A stretch of DNA of 12,424 bases from contig CAMDZU010000014.1 in the NCBI GenBank assembly GCA_945910715.1, positions 1 to 12,424 on the forward strand, written 5' to 3'. Numbering within the stretch: the stretch's first letter is position 1; each line of letters begins with the position of its first letter. A program made the position numbers and the translations under genes. Origin of the DNA: an uncultured Clostridia bacterium (GTDB lineage Bacteria > Bacillota > Clostridia > Oscillospirales > Ruminococcaceae). Shown in pieces: positions 1 to 7,052 of the stretch. Under the pieces are notes generated by a model, which was not told the origin of the DNA, did not search any database, and saw nothing but the letters and a program-made list of their open reading frames with translations.

Positions 1-683
1 TAAACGGTATTGGTAATCATACCGTCCTCCAGCGTATAAACCACGTCCGCCAGCTCCATCATAGCCTCGTCGTGGGTGGTCATTACTATTGTAAGATTAT
101 TGTCTGCAACCAGATCACGGAACAGCTTTACAACGGCAAGTCCCGTTGGGGTATCCAGAGCCGCCGTGGGCTCGTCGGCAAAGATTATTTCGGGGCGGTG
201 GGAAACCGCTCTTGCGATTGCCACACGCTGCTGCTCGCCGCCGGACATTTCGCCCGGCCGGTGGAACATTCGCTTTTCAAGGCCCACCTGTGTAAGACAT
301 TCCCTTGCTCTCGCCTTTCGCTCGGAAATTGGCGTTCCTGCAAGCCGCAGGGCAAATTCCACATTTTCGTAAGCGGTCATTGTGGAAATAAGGGCTACGG
401 ACTGGAAAACGAAAGCCATTTCGTACCGCCTTAATCTGTCCCTTTTTGCGTCGGAAAGAGCGCCGATATCCTCATCTTTAAAGGTGACGGTGCCCCCCGT
501 CTGCCTGTCAAGAGCGCCCAGAATGTTGATAAGGGTGGTTTTACCCGAGCCCGACCTGCCTCTCAGACACACAAGCTGTCCCGAATGAACCTCAAGGTTA
601 ATGTCCTTAAGTGCATCAACAACGCTTCCGTCGCCTATTTTAAATTGTCTTGAAACCTTTTCCGCTTTTAAAATCAGCGACAT
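1..683 (-). CDS. ABC transporter ATP-binding protein, LolD/MacB type (3' end cut by window)
   Basis: ATPase subunit of an ABC exporter of the LolD/MacB/FtsE-like family, which pairs with FtsX-like permeases to move lipids, peptides or antibiotics; the substrate cannot be told here. The reverse-strand translation starts MSLILKAEKVSRQFKIGDG and stays open to the window edge (227 full codons; family members are about 220-240, so little is missing). Visible motifs: Walker A GRSGSGKTT at residues 42-50, Q-loop Gln94, signature MSGGEQQR from residue 146 (Met where Leu is usual), Walker B ending in Asp170 with catalytic Glu171, D-loop AALD (often NLD in this family), and H-loop His204 in MTTHDE. The ATG at 683 has an AGAGGG ribosome binding site about six bases upstream. 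The permease would be expected just beyond the left edge. It is transcribed from the promoter at 935-963 through a long leader. Confidence 0.95.
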   Translation of the reverse strand, partial: MSLILKAEKVSRQFKIGDGSVVDALKDINLEVHSGQLVCLRGRSGSGKTTLINILGALDRQTGGTVTFKDEDIGALSDAKRDRLRRYEMAFVFQSVALISTMTAYENVEFALRLAGTPISERKARARECLTQVGLEKRMFHRPGEMSGGEQQRVAIARAVSHRPEIIFADEPTAALDTPTGLAVVKLFRDLVADNNLTIVMTTHDEAMMELADVVYTLEDGMITNTV

Positions 684-731
684 ACAATCCCTCTTGTTGA
701 AACTTATTGTCAATTTAACAACGCACCAAAG

Positions 732-772
732 GGCTTTGCTGCGGCAATCTTAAAAAACCGCTTTACAAAGCC
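732..772 (-). other. Predicted hairpin in the ABC leader
   Basis: Arms GGCTTTG (732-738) and CAAAGCC (766-772) pair over 7 bp, and an inner GCGG (741-744)/CCGC (758-761) adds 4 bp across a small internal loop. No T-run follows on the transcribed strand, so it does not look like a terminator. It sits roughly 50-90 bases before the start codon. Confidence 0.4.
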
Positions 773-798
773 TTGTGTAAACCTTTTCAGCCAAAAAC

Positions 799-815
799 GT
801 GTAACTAAGTTACAC
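799..815. promoter_or_regulatory. Candidate operator palindrome GTGTAAC-TAA-GTTACAC
   Basis: A perfect 7-bp inverted repeat with a 3-base spacer, the size and symmetry of a site for a dimeric TetR-, MarR- or PadR-like repressor. It lies downstream of the predicted transcription start, so a bound protein could act as a roadblock to the exporter gene. No regulator gene is present in the window, so its partner is unknown. Confidence 0.45.
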
Positions 816-872
816 AGAAATGGGTTTTTGTAATGGTGAAACTGCACAAATTTCGGCTAAAAATCTTGTTTT

Positions 873-889
873 GTCAGAGTTAATCTGAC
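873..889. promoter_or_regulatory. Second candidate operator palindrome GTCAGA-GTTAA-TCTGAC
   Basis: A perfect 6-bp inverted repeat with a 5-base spacer, about 40-55 bases downstream of the predicted transcription start of the ABC gene. Its half-sites differ from those at 799-815, so the two may bind different proteins. It could also form a short RNA hairpin in the leader. Confidence 0.35.
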
Positions 890-934
890 TTTGTTTTATA
901 CAAAATACATTAAAAGCCGCTTTTGTTCTTATAT

Positions 935-963
935 ATTATAACAAAAAGCAGTACGATTGTCAA
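935..963 (-). promoter_or_regulatory. Perfect-consensus sigma-A promoter of the ABC gene
   Basis: On the minus strand, TTGACA (958-963) and TATAAT (935-940) are separated by exactly 17 bases: every position matches the housekeeping consensus. The predicted start of transcription is near 928. A short palindrome ATTCAA-T-TTGAAT (973-985) lies just upstream of the -35 box. A promoter this strong in front of an exporter gene fits a gene that is normally held off by a repressor. Confidence 0.85.
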
Positions 964-1202
964 GATTTATAAATTCAATTTGAATAATTATAAACTTTAT
1001 TTGCACATTCTACAAAAAGCTCCTGCTTTATCACCTGATTTTCACCGCAGCCTTATTTAATGCACATATTGTAATCACAGCCGAACTTAATACTATATCT
1101 TGATTTACTTCAAAAAAGAGGATTTCCACTTAATTTCCATAATGCGTTTAAGTTACAGAATTATTATTTAAGTAACAAGATTTCATCTAATTTTCACATA
1201 AC
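964..1202. other. AT-rich intergenic stretch without a gene
   Basis: This completes the roughly 590-base gap between the ABC gene and the hydrolase gene. It is AT-rich, has stops in all frames and no start codon with a ribosome binding site. The only structures seen are the small palindrome at 973-985 and loose GTTAC/GTAAC words near 1150-1180 that echo the half-sites of the 799-815 palindrome. I see nothing else in it. Confidence 0.5.
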
Positions 1203-1253
1203 CAAAAAAGACAATCCGCTGCTTTGAAAATCCGTTGGTTTTCGAAGCAGCGG
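1203..1253 (-). terminator. Rho-independent terminator of the alpha/beta hydrolase gene
   Basis: Arms CCGCTGCTT and AAGCAGCGG (1216-1224 and 1245-1253) pair perfectly over 9 bp, with a further GAAAA/TTTTC pairing inside. On the minus strand the stem is followed by ATTGT and a run of six T's (down to about 1203). It begins 23 bases past the stop codon. Confidence 0.85.
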
Positions 1254-1275
1254 AATAGTTTTGCTGTTCTTTCGG

Positions 1276-2604
1276 TCAGAAGCCCCTGTTTTTCAGGTCG
1301 CTGACAACCTCTATGTAAAACTCCCTGACGTCGAAGCCCGGGACGTTTTCCCTGTTCAGGTCTATCATATCCGCATGGGTAACTCCACGGTTTCCCTTTA
1401 CGCTTACAAGGCGGAAATTGTCCCCCCACTTCATTGATTCGGCGGCGACAAGGCCGTCGTTGGGACCGTCGTACTTTTTAACGAGAGGATAGGACACATT
1501 AAGCGGAAAACGTCCGCTTTTGGCCTTTTTCGCCACCGAGCCGCAGGACTGATAGAAAACCCCCTCCATATCGGGAGTGACCGAGTTTATTTCCTCTACC
1601 CTGCTGTTCCGCAAATCCCCTACCGCCGATAAAAAGTCGGGGCTTGTGTCCCCTATTTTCCTGAGGGCGGCATTGTAAGCGGCAGCCATTTTGTCCCTTA
1701 CGGCAGGAGCAAGCTTATTGAACAGGTGCTCCACGAAAAGGCAGCCGTGGTGGGGAGTATTCACCGTTGTAAGGCTGGCAACATATTTGTCCATGCCAAG
1801 GTGGGTTATTGCCCAGCGGCAGTCGAGTCCGCCCTTTGAATGAGCGATTATGTTTACCTTTTCCGCCCCCGTCCGCTTTATTACGTCCTCTATTCTGGCG
1901 GCGATTTCCCTTGCGCTGTCCTCAACGGAAAGGGCGCTCTGCTGATCGCCGTAATAAAGCTCCGCTCCGTTTGCAATAAGTGCGTCGGGAGTTCTTCCCC
2001 AGTAATTCAGCTTATTGCTGTCACGGAAAAACACACCGTGAACAAGTAGCAGGGGATATTTCGTTTTGCAGATCTGCTGTTCCTTCCTGCTTTCGTCAAG
2101 GTTTTTGCGGTATATTTCAAATACCGCCTCTCTCCTTGTAACGCGGATTATCCTTATAAGAAAGTATATGTTTACAGGCAGCACCATTCCGAAAACCGCC
2201 CCAAGAACACGGATTTTGAACCCAAGCTGCACCGAGGTCATATACACTCTCACAATGCCGTTCCAGAAAACCACCGCCTCAGCTATTACCCCCAGCACGC
2301 CGATACCGATAAGAGCGCCAATGCCGAAAACGCCGCTTGTTATCCACAGAATAAAAGCCGTTGTTTCAAAGACAAGGGTAATGAGAAAGGCAAGAAGCAG
2401 GTCGCTGCCTCCTGCAAGGACGGTGAGCCTGAAGCTTTTCGCACGGTAAACTCCGGGGAAAACGTTGATAAGCAGATAGGCGATTACAATTGCCGCTCCT
2501 GCAGCAACCGAAACAAGGGGCATATCTAAAATCATTGCCAGCGGCATAATATTGGCCGTAAGCAGTATCACAATGCAGTCAAGGACAACAAAAAGTATAT
2601 GCAT
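1276..2604 (-). CDS. Membrane-anchored lipase-like alpha/beta hydrolase
   Basis: A 442-residue protein with a membrane N-half and a serine-hydrolase C-half. Residues 1-155 hold about four or five hydrophobic helices (roughly 1-22, 29-50, 62-90, 92-115, 131-153). The hydrolase domain follows: LLLVHG (185-190, oxyanion region), nucleophile elbow AHSKGG with Ser256, NTPHHG (282-287), likely Asp383 in GPNDG and likely His410 in THADM. The A-x-S-x-G elbow is typical of Bacillus/Staphylococcus family I lipases and PGAP1-like esterases; the substrate is unknown but the active site should sit at the membrane. I chose the ATG at 2604 because GGAGAG lies six bases upstream and the predicted promoter starts transcription near 2641. 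A longer frame reaches an ATG at 2685, but that codon is upstream of the promoter. Own promoter and terminator. Confidence 0.88.
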   Translation of the reverse strand: MHILFVVLDCIVILLTANIMPLAMILDMPLVSVAAGAAIVIAYLLINVFPGVYRAKSFRLTVLAGGSDLLLAFLITLVFETTAFILWITSGVFGIGALIGIGVLGVIAEAVVFWNGIVRVYMTSVQLGFKIRVLGAVFGMVLPVNIYFLIRIIRVTRREAVFEIYRKNLDESRKEQQICKTKYPLLLVHGVFFRDSNKLNYWGRTPDALIANGAELYYGDQQSALSVEDSAREIAARIEDVIKRTGAEKVNIIAHSKGGLDCRWAITHLGMDKYVASLTTVNTPHHGCLFVEHLFNKLAPAVRDKMAAAYNAALRKIGDTSPDFLSAVGDLRNSRVEEINSVTPDMEGVFYQSCGSVAKKAKSGRFPLNVSYPLVKKYDGPNDGLVAAESMKWGDNFRLVSVKGNRGVTHADMIDLNRENVPGFDVREFYIEVVSDLKNRGF

Positions 2605-2647
2605 AATTTCTCTCCGTAAAGATTTTTCAGCATAAGGCTGTATGTAC

Positions 2648-2676
2648 ATTATACACTTAATCCTGCGGCTTTGCAA
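2648..2676 (-). promoter_or_regulatory. Sigma-A promoter of the alpha/beta hydrolase gene
   Basis: TTGCAA (2671-2676) and a perfect TATAAT (2648-2653) on the minus strand with a 17-base spacer. Transcription would start near 2641, giving a leader of about 37 bases and excluding the upstream in-frame ATG at 2685 as a start. Confidence 0.7.
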
Positions 2677-2717
2677 TATCTGCAAGGATCTGACGATAGT
2701 TTTTGCGGGATTTTGCT

Positions 2718-2750
2718 AAAAAAATGAAACCGCCCGTATAAACGAGCGGT
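2718..2750 (-). terminator. Rho-independent terminator of the GH25 gene
   Basis: A 9-bp stem with one G-T pair (arms 2729-2737 and 2742-2750, loop 2738-2741), followed on the minus strand by a run of seven T's (2718-2724). It begins about eight bases past the stop codon. Confidence 0.85.
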
Positions 2751-2757
2751 CACCCTG

Positions 2758-4158
2758 TTATTTCAGCTTATTCAGCCTGTTTTTTCTCAGTATTGCCGGG
2801 AAATCCCTGTAGGATATATTAAGGTCAACGTCGGTCTTTATTCCGTCAACCCTGCCCTTGAAGCTGTACTGCCACATATAGAATGCGCCGTCGTAGCTTG
2901 GCTGCTTTGCCACCTCCGCAAGCCATACCGCATACTTGTCCAGTATTCGCATATCAAGGTTATGCTCCATCCACGACTTGTAGGAATAAAGCATTGGGTA
3001 ATAGCCTGCGCTGATTACCTGCTTGAAGAAGGTATCAATTATTTCCGTAAGGGCGTCCTTTGAAAGTCCCGACTGAAATTCCTCCTCCATATCAAGTATA
3101 ACGGGGTAGGTAATTTCATAGTCCTTTATAATGCTTACAAAGAACTTTGCCTCCTCCTTTGCCTCCTCGACGGTGGTTGCGTAGCTGTAAAAATATACTC
3201 CCACGTCAATTCCGCCGGCAATTGCACCCTGTATATTTTTTGCGAAATAGTCGTCCTCTTTCATTGGCTTTGAGCCTGCCTTGCCACGTCCTGCACGGAT
3301 AATGGCAAAGTCAACGCCGCTTGCCGCCACTCTTGCCCAGTCGATTTCCCCCTGTGCATAGGAAACGTCAATTCCCTCAAAGCACACGTCAGGCTCGTCA
3401 ACTATGGTTTCAACGGTGTATTTGCGGTAGTTTATCACCTCTCGCTTGTCGATAAATCTGCCGCTTACGGTGGTTTCAACCGTGCCGAAACGGTTATAGT
3501 CCGCTTTTTTCTCCAGCGTTACCGAGCCGCTTATTTTCAGCGTTCCCACCTTGCCTACGGTCATATAGCCAAGACAGTCGATTGAGCCGCTGAGAGTTAC
3601 CGCCGCATTGCCCTGAAAGTGCATTTCGCCCTTGCTTGTTATTGTAATGGGAGCGGAGAATTTGGAGTCGCTGCTTTTGGTGAAAATCACCCTGCCCTTG
3701 TTGTAGATTTCGCCTGTTCCGAAAAGGCTTACCTTTGAGGAAATTCTGGCATTGCCCTGATTATATATGCTGAAAGCGCCCTTGATTTTCAGCTCTGCAC
3801 TTACCGAGGAAAGAAACTCGCCGTAGGTGTTAAGCTGTCCGCCCTCCTCAACGGTAATTTTTCCCGAATTGGTAATATTGCCGCCGATCGCCACGGACAT
3901 AATGCCATGAACGTTCACCCACACGTTTTTAAGGATCGTGAGAGAGCCGCCTTTTTTCACAATAAGCTTTGTAGTTTCGGGAATGGTGAAATCATCTCTT
4001 ACACGGATTGCCGAGGAAACTATGTACTTGCAGTCGGGGAGCATTTCGGTTTTTCCGTCCCACTCAAAAACATTGGCCGCCGAAGCAGGCAGTACAAAAA
4101 AGGTGACAAGGGCAACAGCCGCAATAAATGCCGCCGTAATTCTGCGAACAAGCTTCAT
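2758..4158 (-). CDS. Secreted GH25 lysozyme with N-terminal beta-repeat region
   Basis: A 466-residue muramidase of glycoside hydrolase family 25, which cuts the N-acetylmuramic acid to N-acetylglucosamine bond of peptidoglycan. A signal peptide covers residues 1-27 (basic start MKLVRR, hydrophobic core, cleavage after ASA). Residues about 60-235 are short, Gly- and beta-rich repeats that resemble a right-handed beta-helix or solenoid. The GH25 domain spans about 258-455 with GIDVSYAQG (Asp264), LDMEEE with the family DxE pair Asp356 and Glu358, WQYS (429-432) and DVDLN (443-447). There is no sortase, SLH or LysM anchor, so the beta region may do the binding. AAAGGAG lies about six bases before the ATG. 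Own promoter and terminator. Likely roles are wall remodelling, autolysis or attack on other bacteria; it is not phage-like in context. Confidence 0.93.
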   Translation of the reverse strand: MKLVRRITAAFIAAVALVTFFVLPASAANVFEWDGKTEMLPDCKYIVSSAIRVRDDFTIPETTKLIVKKGGSLTILKNVWVNVHGIMSVAIGGNITNSGKITVEEGGQLNTYGEFLSSVSAELKIKGAFSIYNQGNARISSKVSLFGTGEIYNKGRVIFTKSSDSKFSAPITITSKGEMHFQGNAAVTLSGSIDCLGYMTVGKVGTLKISGSVTLEKKADYNRFGTVETTVSGRFIDKREVINYRKYTVETIVDEPDVCFEGIDVSYAQGEIDWARVAASGVDFAIIRAGRGKAGSKPMKEDDYFAKNIQGAIAGGIDVGVYFYSYATTVEEAKEEAKFFVSIIKDYEITYPVILDMEEEFQSGLSKDALTEIIDTFFKQVISAGYYPMLYSYKSWMEHNLDMRILDKYAVWLAEVAKQPSYDGAFYMWQYSFKGRVDGIKTDVDLNISYRDFPAILRKNRLNKLK

Positions 4159-4197
4159 ATTTTACTCCTTTTGATAATGTTGTTAAGCTTTTCTTCT

Positions 4198-4226
4198 ATT
4201 GTCGCATATTTTATCCCATTTGTCAA
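4198..4226 (-). promoter_or_regulatory. Sigma-A promoter of the GH25 gene
   Basis: Perfect TTGACA (4221-4226) on the minus strand, 17-base spacer, GACAAT (4198-4203, four of six). The predicted start is near 4191, about 33 bases before the ATG. The -10 box is weak, so confidence is moderate. Confidence 0.6.
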
Positions 4227-4257
4227 AGATTTTGGGCTAATTTCCAGAAATTACATA

Positions 4258-4282
4258 AAAACCGCACGGGGTGTACGGTTTT
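4258..4282 (-). terminator. Terminator of the small LRR gene
   Basis: A 10-bp stem with one G-T pair (arms 4258-4267 and 4273-4282, five-base loop). The arms begin and end in AAAA/TTTT, so the U-run is part of the stem and the element could also work in the other direction. It lies eight bases past the stop codon. Confidence 0.75.
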
Positions 4283-4290
4283 ATAAATAT

Positions 4291-5310
4291 TTACTTTTCC
4301 GAGTATAAATAAAGGGCAAATTTACAGATATTCCCCTGCCCTATGTCGTAATCATAGGTCACGGTTTTGCTTGTGACGTTTACAAGAGAGTTGGTTTCGG
4401 GGCGGTAGTCTGCGCCTTGCCAATTGCTTGCTTTTTCGGGGCGGAAACCAAGGGGAGTAAGTTCGTCTAAGGAGCGGGAGGAGAGTGGGTATTGCTGGTC
4501 ATCGCAATTTACTTCTTTGATTTTCTTATTGTTGCTAATATCAAGGCTTGTTATGGTGTTTTTGCTGCAGTCCAAACACTCCAGCTGGAGATTGTTGCTT
4601 AAATCAAGACTTGATATGCAATTTAAATCGCAAACCAGTACTTTAAGCATTGGATTTTGGGTCAAATTAAGACCTCCGATTATATTTATTCCGCAGTAAA
4701 GCTCTGTCAATAAGTAATTATTGCTTAAATCAATGTTTTCTAACGCATTGCTCGCAAGGTCAAGTATCCCGAGTTCAGTGTTTTTGCTGACGTCAATATC
4801 GAATAACTCGTTGTCGCCAATCAATAACTTTGTAAGAGCTTTGTTTCTGCTTAAATCAATGCTTACAAGCCCATTGTCCTCGCAGTTCAGTTCTTCAAGA
4901 CAAGTGTTATTGCTTATATCAAGACTATATACAAAGTTTGATTCAAGGTCAAGACTGCGAAGCTTTGTGTTTTTGCTGACATCAAGGCTTGTAAGCAAAT
5001 TGCCGCTAATCTGCAGCTTTGTAAGAGCTGTATTGCCGCTTAAATCAACTTCCGAAAGTCTGTTAATTTCGCAGTTAAGTTCTTCAAGAGCCGTTAAATG
5101 CTCCACTCCCTTAAGACTCCGCAAATTACGGCTTGATACATCAACTTCAGTTGCGTTTTCAATCTCCTCCTCCGACAAAATCCCGTCCCCGTCCTTGTCG
5201 AAATTACGTGAAACATACTCCCTGAAAATCTCATCGGGGAAATTTTCTTCGTTTATTGCCACACCTGCTCCCGAAAAGGCAATTTTGTTTTCATTTTCGC
5301 TCATTTTCAT
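4291..5310 (-). CDS. Leucine-rich repeat protein with EF-hand, no signal peptide
   Basis: A 339-residue protein with the same plan as one module of the giant LRR protein upstream. After a short polar start comes ENFPDEIFREYV (22-33), a canonical EF-hand calcium loop DKDGDGILSEEE (38-49), then about ten LRRs with a 21-residue period such as LDVSKNTKLRSL, several with Cys at the internalin-J-like position. Residues about 281-339 form a cap domain with NWQGADY and TYDYDIGQG, shared with the neighbour. LRRs bind protein or glycan ligands; the partner is unknown. There is no hydrophobic N-terminus or anchor, so it is either cytoplasmic or a module that lost its export signal. The start is either the ATG at 5310 (AGGA seven bases upstream) or at 5304 (AGGGGA six bases upstream). 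Own promoter and terminator. Confidence 0.9.
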   Translation of the reverse strand: MKMSENENKIAFSGAGVAINEENFPDEIFREYVSRNFDKDGDGILSEEEIENATEVDVSSRNLRSLKGVEHLTALEELNCEINRLSEVDLSGNTALTKLQISGNLLTSLDVSKNTKLRSLDLESNFVYSLDISNNTCLEELNCEDNGLVSIDLSRNKALTKLLIGDNELFDIDVSKNTELGILDLASNALENIDLSNNYLLTELYCGINIIGGLNLTQNPMLKVLVCDLNCISSLDLSNNLQLECLDCSKNTITSLDISNNKKIKEVNCDDQQYPLSSRSLDELTPLGFRPEKASNWQGADYRPETNSLVNVTSKTVTYDYDIGQGNICKFALYLYSEK

Positions 5311-5334
5311 TCCCCTTTCCTTTTTTGTACAAAG

Positions 5335-5363
5335 ATAATATCACTTTTTCAAGCCGCCGTCAA
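5335..5363 (-). promoter_or_regulatory. Sigma-A promoter of the small LRR gene
   Basis: TTGACG (5358-5363) and TATTAT (5335-5340) on the minus strand, each five of six, with a 17-base spacer. Transcription would start near 5328, leaving a short leader of about 18 bases. It lies just downstream of the terminator of the giant LRR gene, so the two LRR genes are transcribed separately. Confidence 0.75.
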
Positions 5364-5381
5364 CGGTTTTTTGGGACAATG

Positions 5382-5413
5382 AAAAAACCGCCTGTCGTAA
5401 GACAAGCGGTTTT
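5382..5413 (-). terminator. Rho-independent terminator of the giant LRR/FN3 gene
   Basis: A 13-bp stem with one G-T pair (arms 5384-5396 and 5401-5413, four-base loop) ending in a run of six T's on the minus strand. It lies 10 bases past the TAA stop at 5424-5426. Confidence 0.9.
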
Positions 5414-5423
5414 ATTGTTAAGC

Positions 5424-7052
5424 TTAAAGAGTTACCGATACACGGTCGGCTGAAGTAACCTTATGTCCGCCCTTGCTGTTGAACGAGCGAACAAGTATGC
5501 TGTAGGTTTTTCCTGCCGCAAGACCCTTTACTGTGAAGTAGTTGTCGCAGGTTGCGCCAAGCTTTGTATATGTTCCGTTTTCGTACTTGTAGATTGTGTA
5601 GGAGAACGCTGTTGGAACATGAGCCCATGTAAGATTTACGTTGCCGCCGCTTACAGAAGCCTTTACCGACGGTGCAGTCGGTACTGCCGTTGCAGCCTTT
5701 GGAGTTACGCTGATAAGGTCGGCGGTTGTAAATTTGCTGCCGCCCTTTTCGTTGAAGGCACGGACAAGAATCTGATAGGTTGTGCCGTTCTTTAAGTATC
5801 TCAGACGGTAGGTTGTGTCTGTTACGGTTGCAACAAGACCATACTTGCCGTTTGAGTAGTTGTACAGCTTGTAGTAGGTTGCGCCCTCTACTGCGTTCCA
5901 CGAGAAGGTTACTACCTTATCCTGTACGTTTGCGTTTACTGTGGGCTTTGCGGGAACGGTTGTAACCGCAGCCTTAGGAGTTGCGCTTACAAGGTCGGCT
6001 GTTGTGAATGAGCTGCCGCCCTTTGCGTTGAATGCACGGACAAGGAACTTGTAGGTTGTGCCGTTGGCAAGACCCTTGATTGTGAAGGAGGTGCTTGCTG
6101 TGCTTGTTACCTTGCCGTATTTGCCGTTATTGTACCTGTAGATTGTGTAGCTTGTTGCGCCTGTTGAAGCAGTCCAGGAAAGTGTAACCTGCTTGTCGCC
6201 TGCTGTCGCCTTGACGTTTGCGGGCTTTGCGGGAACTGAAGCAACGGGAGCCTTGGGAGTTGCGCTTACAAGGTCGGCTAAGGTGAAGGAGTTTCCGCCT
6301 GCCTCGTTGAACGCACGGACAAGGAACTTGTAGGCTGTGCCGTTGGTAAGACCTGTTACTGTGTAGGTTGTCTTTGCTGTGCTGTTTATCTTGGTATATT
6401 TGCTGTTTTCGTACTTGTAGATTGTGTAGCTTTCTGCGCCTGCTGCCGCTGTCCAGGTGAGCGTTACCTGCTTGTCGCCTGCCGTTGCCTTAACGTTTGT
6501 TGGCTTTTCGGGAATAACAACGGGAGCCTTGGGAGTTCCGCTTACAAGGTCGGCTGTGGTAAATGCGCTGCCGCCCGATTCGTTGAATGCACGGACAAGG
6601 AACATATAGGTTGTTCCGTTGGTCAGACCGCGGATTGTGCAGCCTGTTTCAGTTGTGCTGTAAAGCTTGCTGTACTTGCCGCCTTCGTACTTGTAAACAG
6701 AGTAGCTTGTTGCGCCTTCCGAAGCTGTCCAGCTTACATATACCTCGCCGTCGCTCGGGTCAACCTTAACGTTTGCCGGCTTTGCGGGAACTGCCACAGC
6801 AGGCTTTGCCTTTACAATGTATTTATCGCTGAATTCGGTTTCCATTGCGCCGCATCTTGCGCTTACAAAGAATCGGTATTCGGTGCCGTTTTTAAGACCG
6901 TCAACAACGAAGGAGGTTTCGGAGGTTTCGCCAATGATTTCAAGATCCTTGCCGTCGTAGCTGTAAACCACATAGGAGGTTGCCATATTTACAGGCTTCC
7001 AGCTGAGAGTTACCTTGCCGCTGCCGCCCTTTGCGGTTACTTCGGGAGCCTC
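5424..7052 (-). repeat. Six tandem FN3-domain coding repeats
   Basis: Six FN3 domains begin at nucleotides 7052, 6791, 6515, 6236, 5957 and 5684, reading down the minus strand. Each has the FN3 core pattern of a Trp in strand B (LSWTA-like), a Tyr pair in strand C (SYTIYKY-like), and NGTxYxFLVRAFN. Domains 2-5 repeat about every 276-279 bases with long near-identical DNA stretches and a shared TADLVSxTPKA linker, which points to recent duplication. The first and last domains are the most diverged. Confidence 0.9.

Larger units (their letters stand above)
684..928 (-). promoter_or_regulatory. Long 5' leader of the ABC transporter gene
   Basis: The predicted start of transcription near 928 and the start codon at 683 leave a leader of about 245 bases with no credible open reading frame. 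It holds two short perfect palindromes (799-815, 873-889) and a hairpin (732-772), listed separately. I could not match it to a known riboswitch or T-box. Its length suggests regulation of the exporter at the DNA or RNA level, but that is inference. Confidence 0.5.

Noticed and set aside
684..928. Riboswitch or T-box in the ABC leader
   Set aside because: I found no T-box core sequence or recognisable riboswitch motif, and no terminator-like hairpin with a T-run before the start codon.
2605..2685. Longer N-terminus of the alpha/beta hydrolase from an ATG at 2685
   Set aside because: It lies upstream of the predicted transcription start near 2641, while the ATG at 2604 has a good ribosome binding site and starts directly into a membrane helix.
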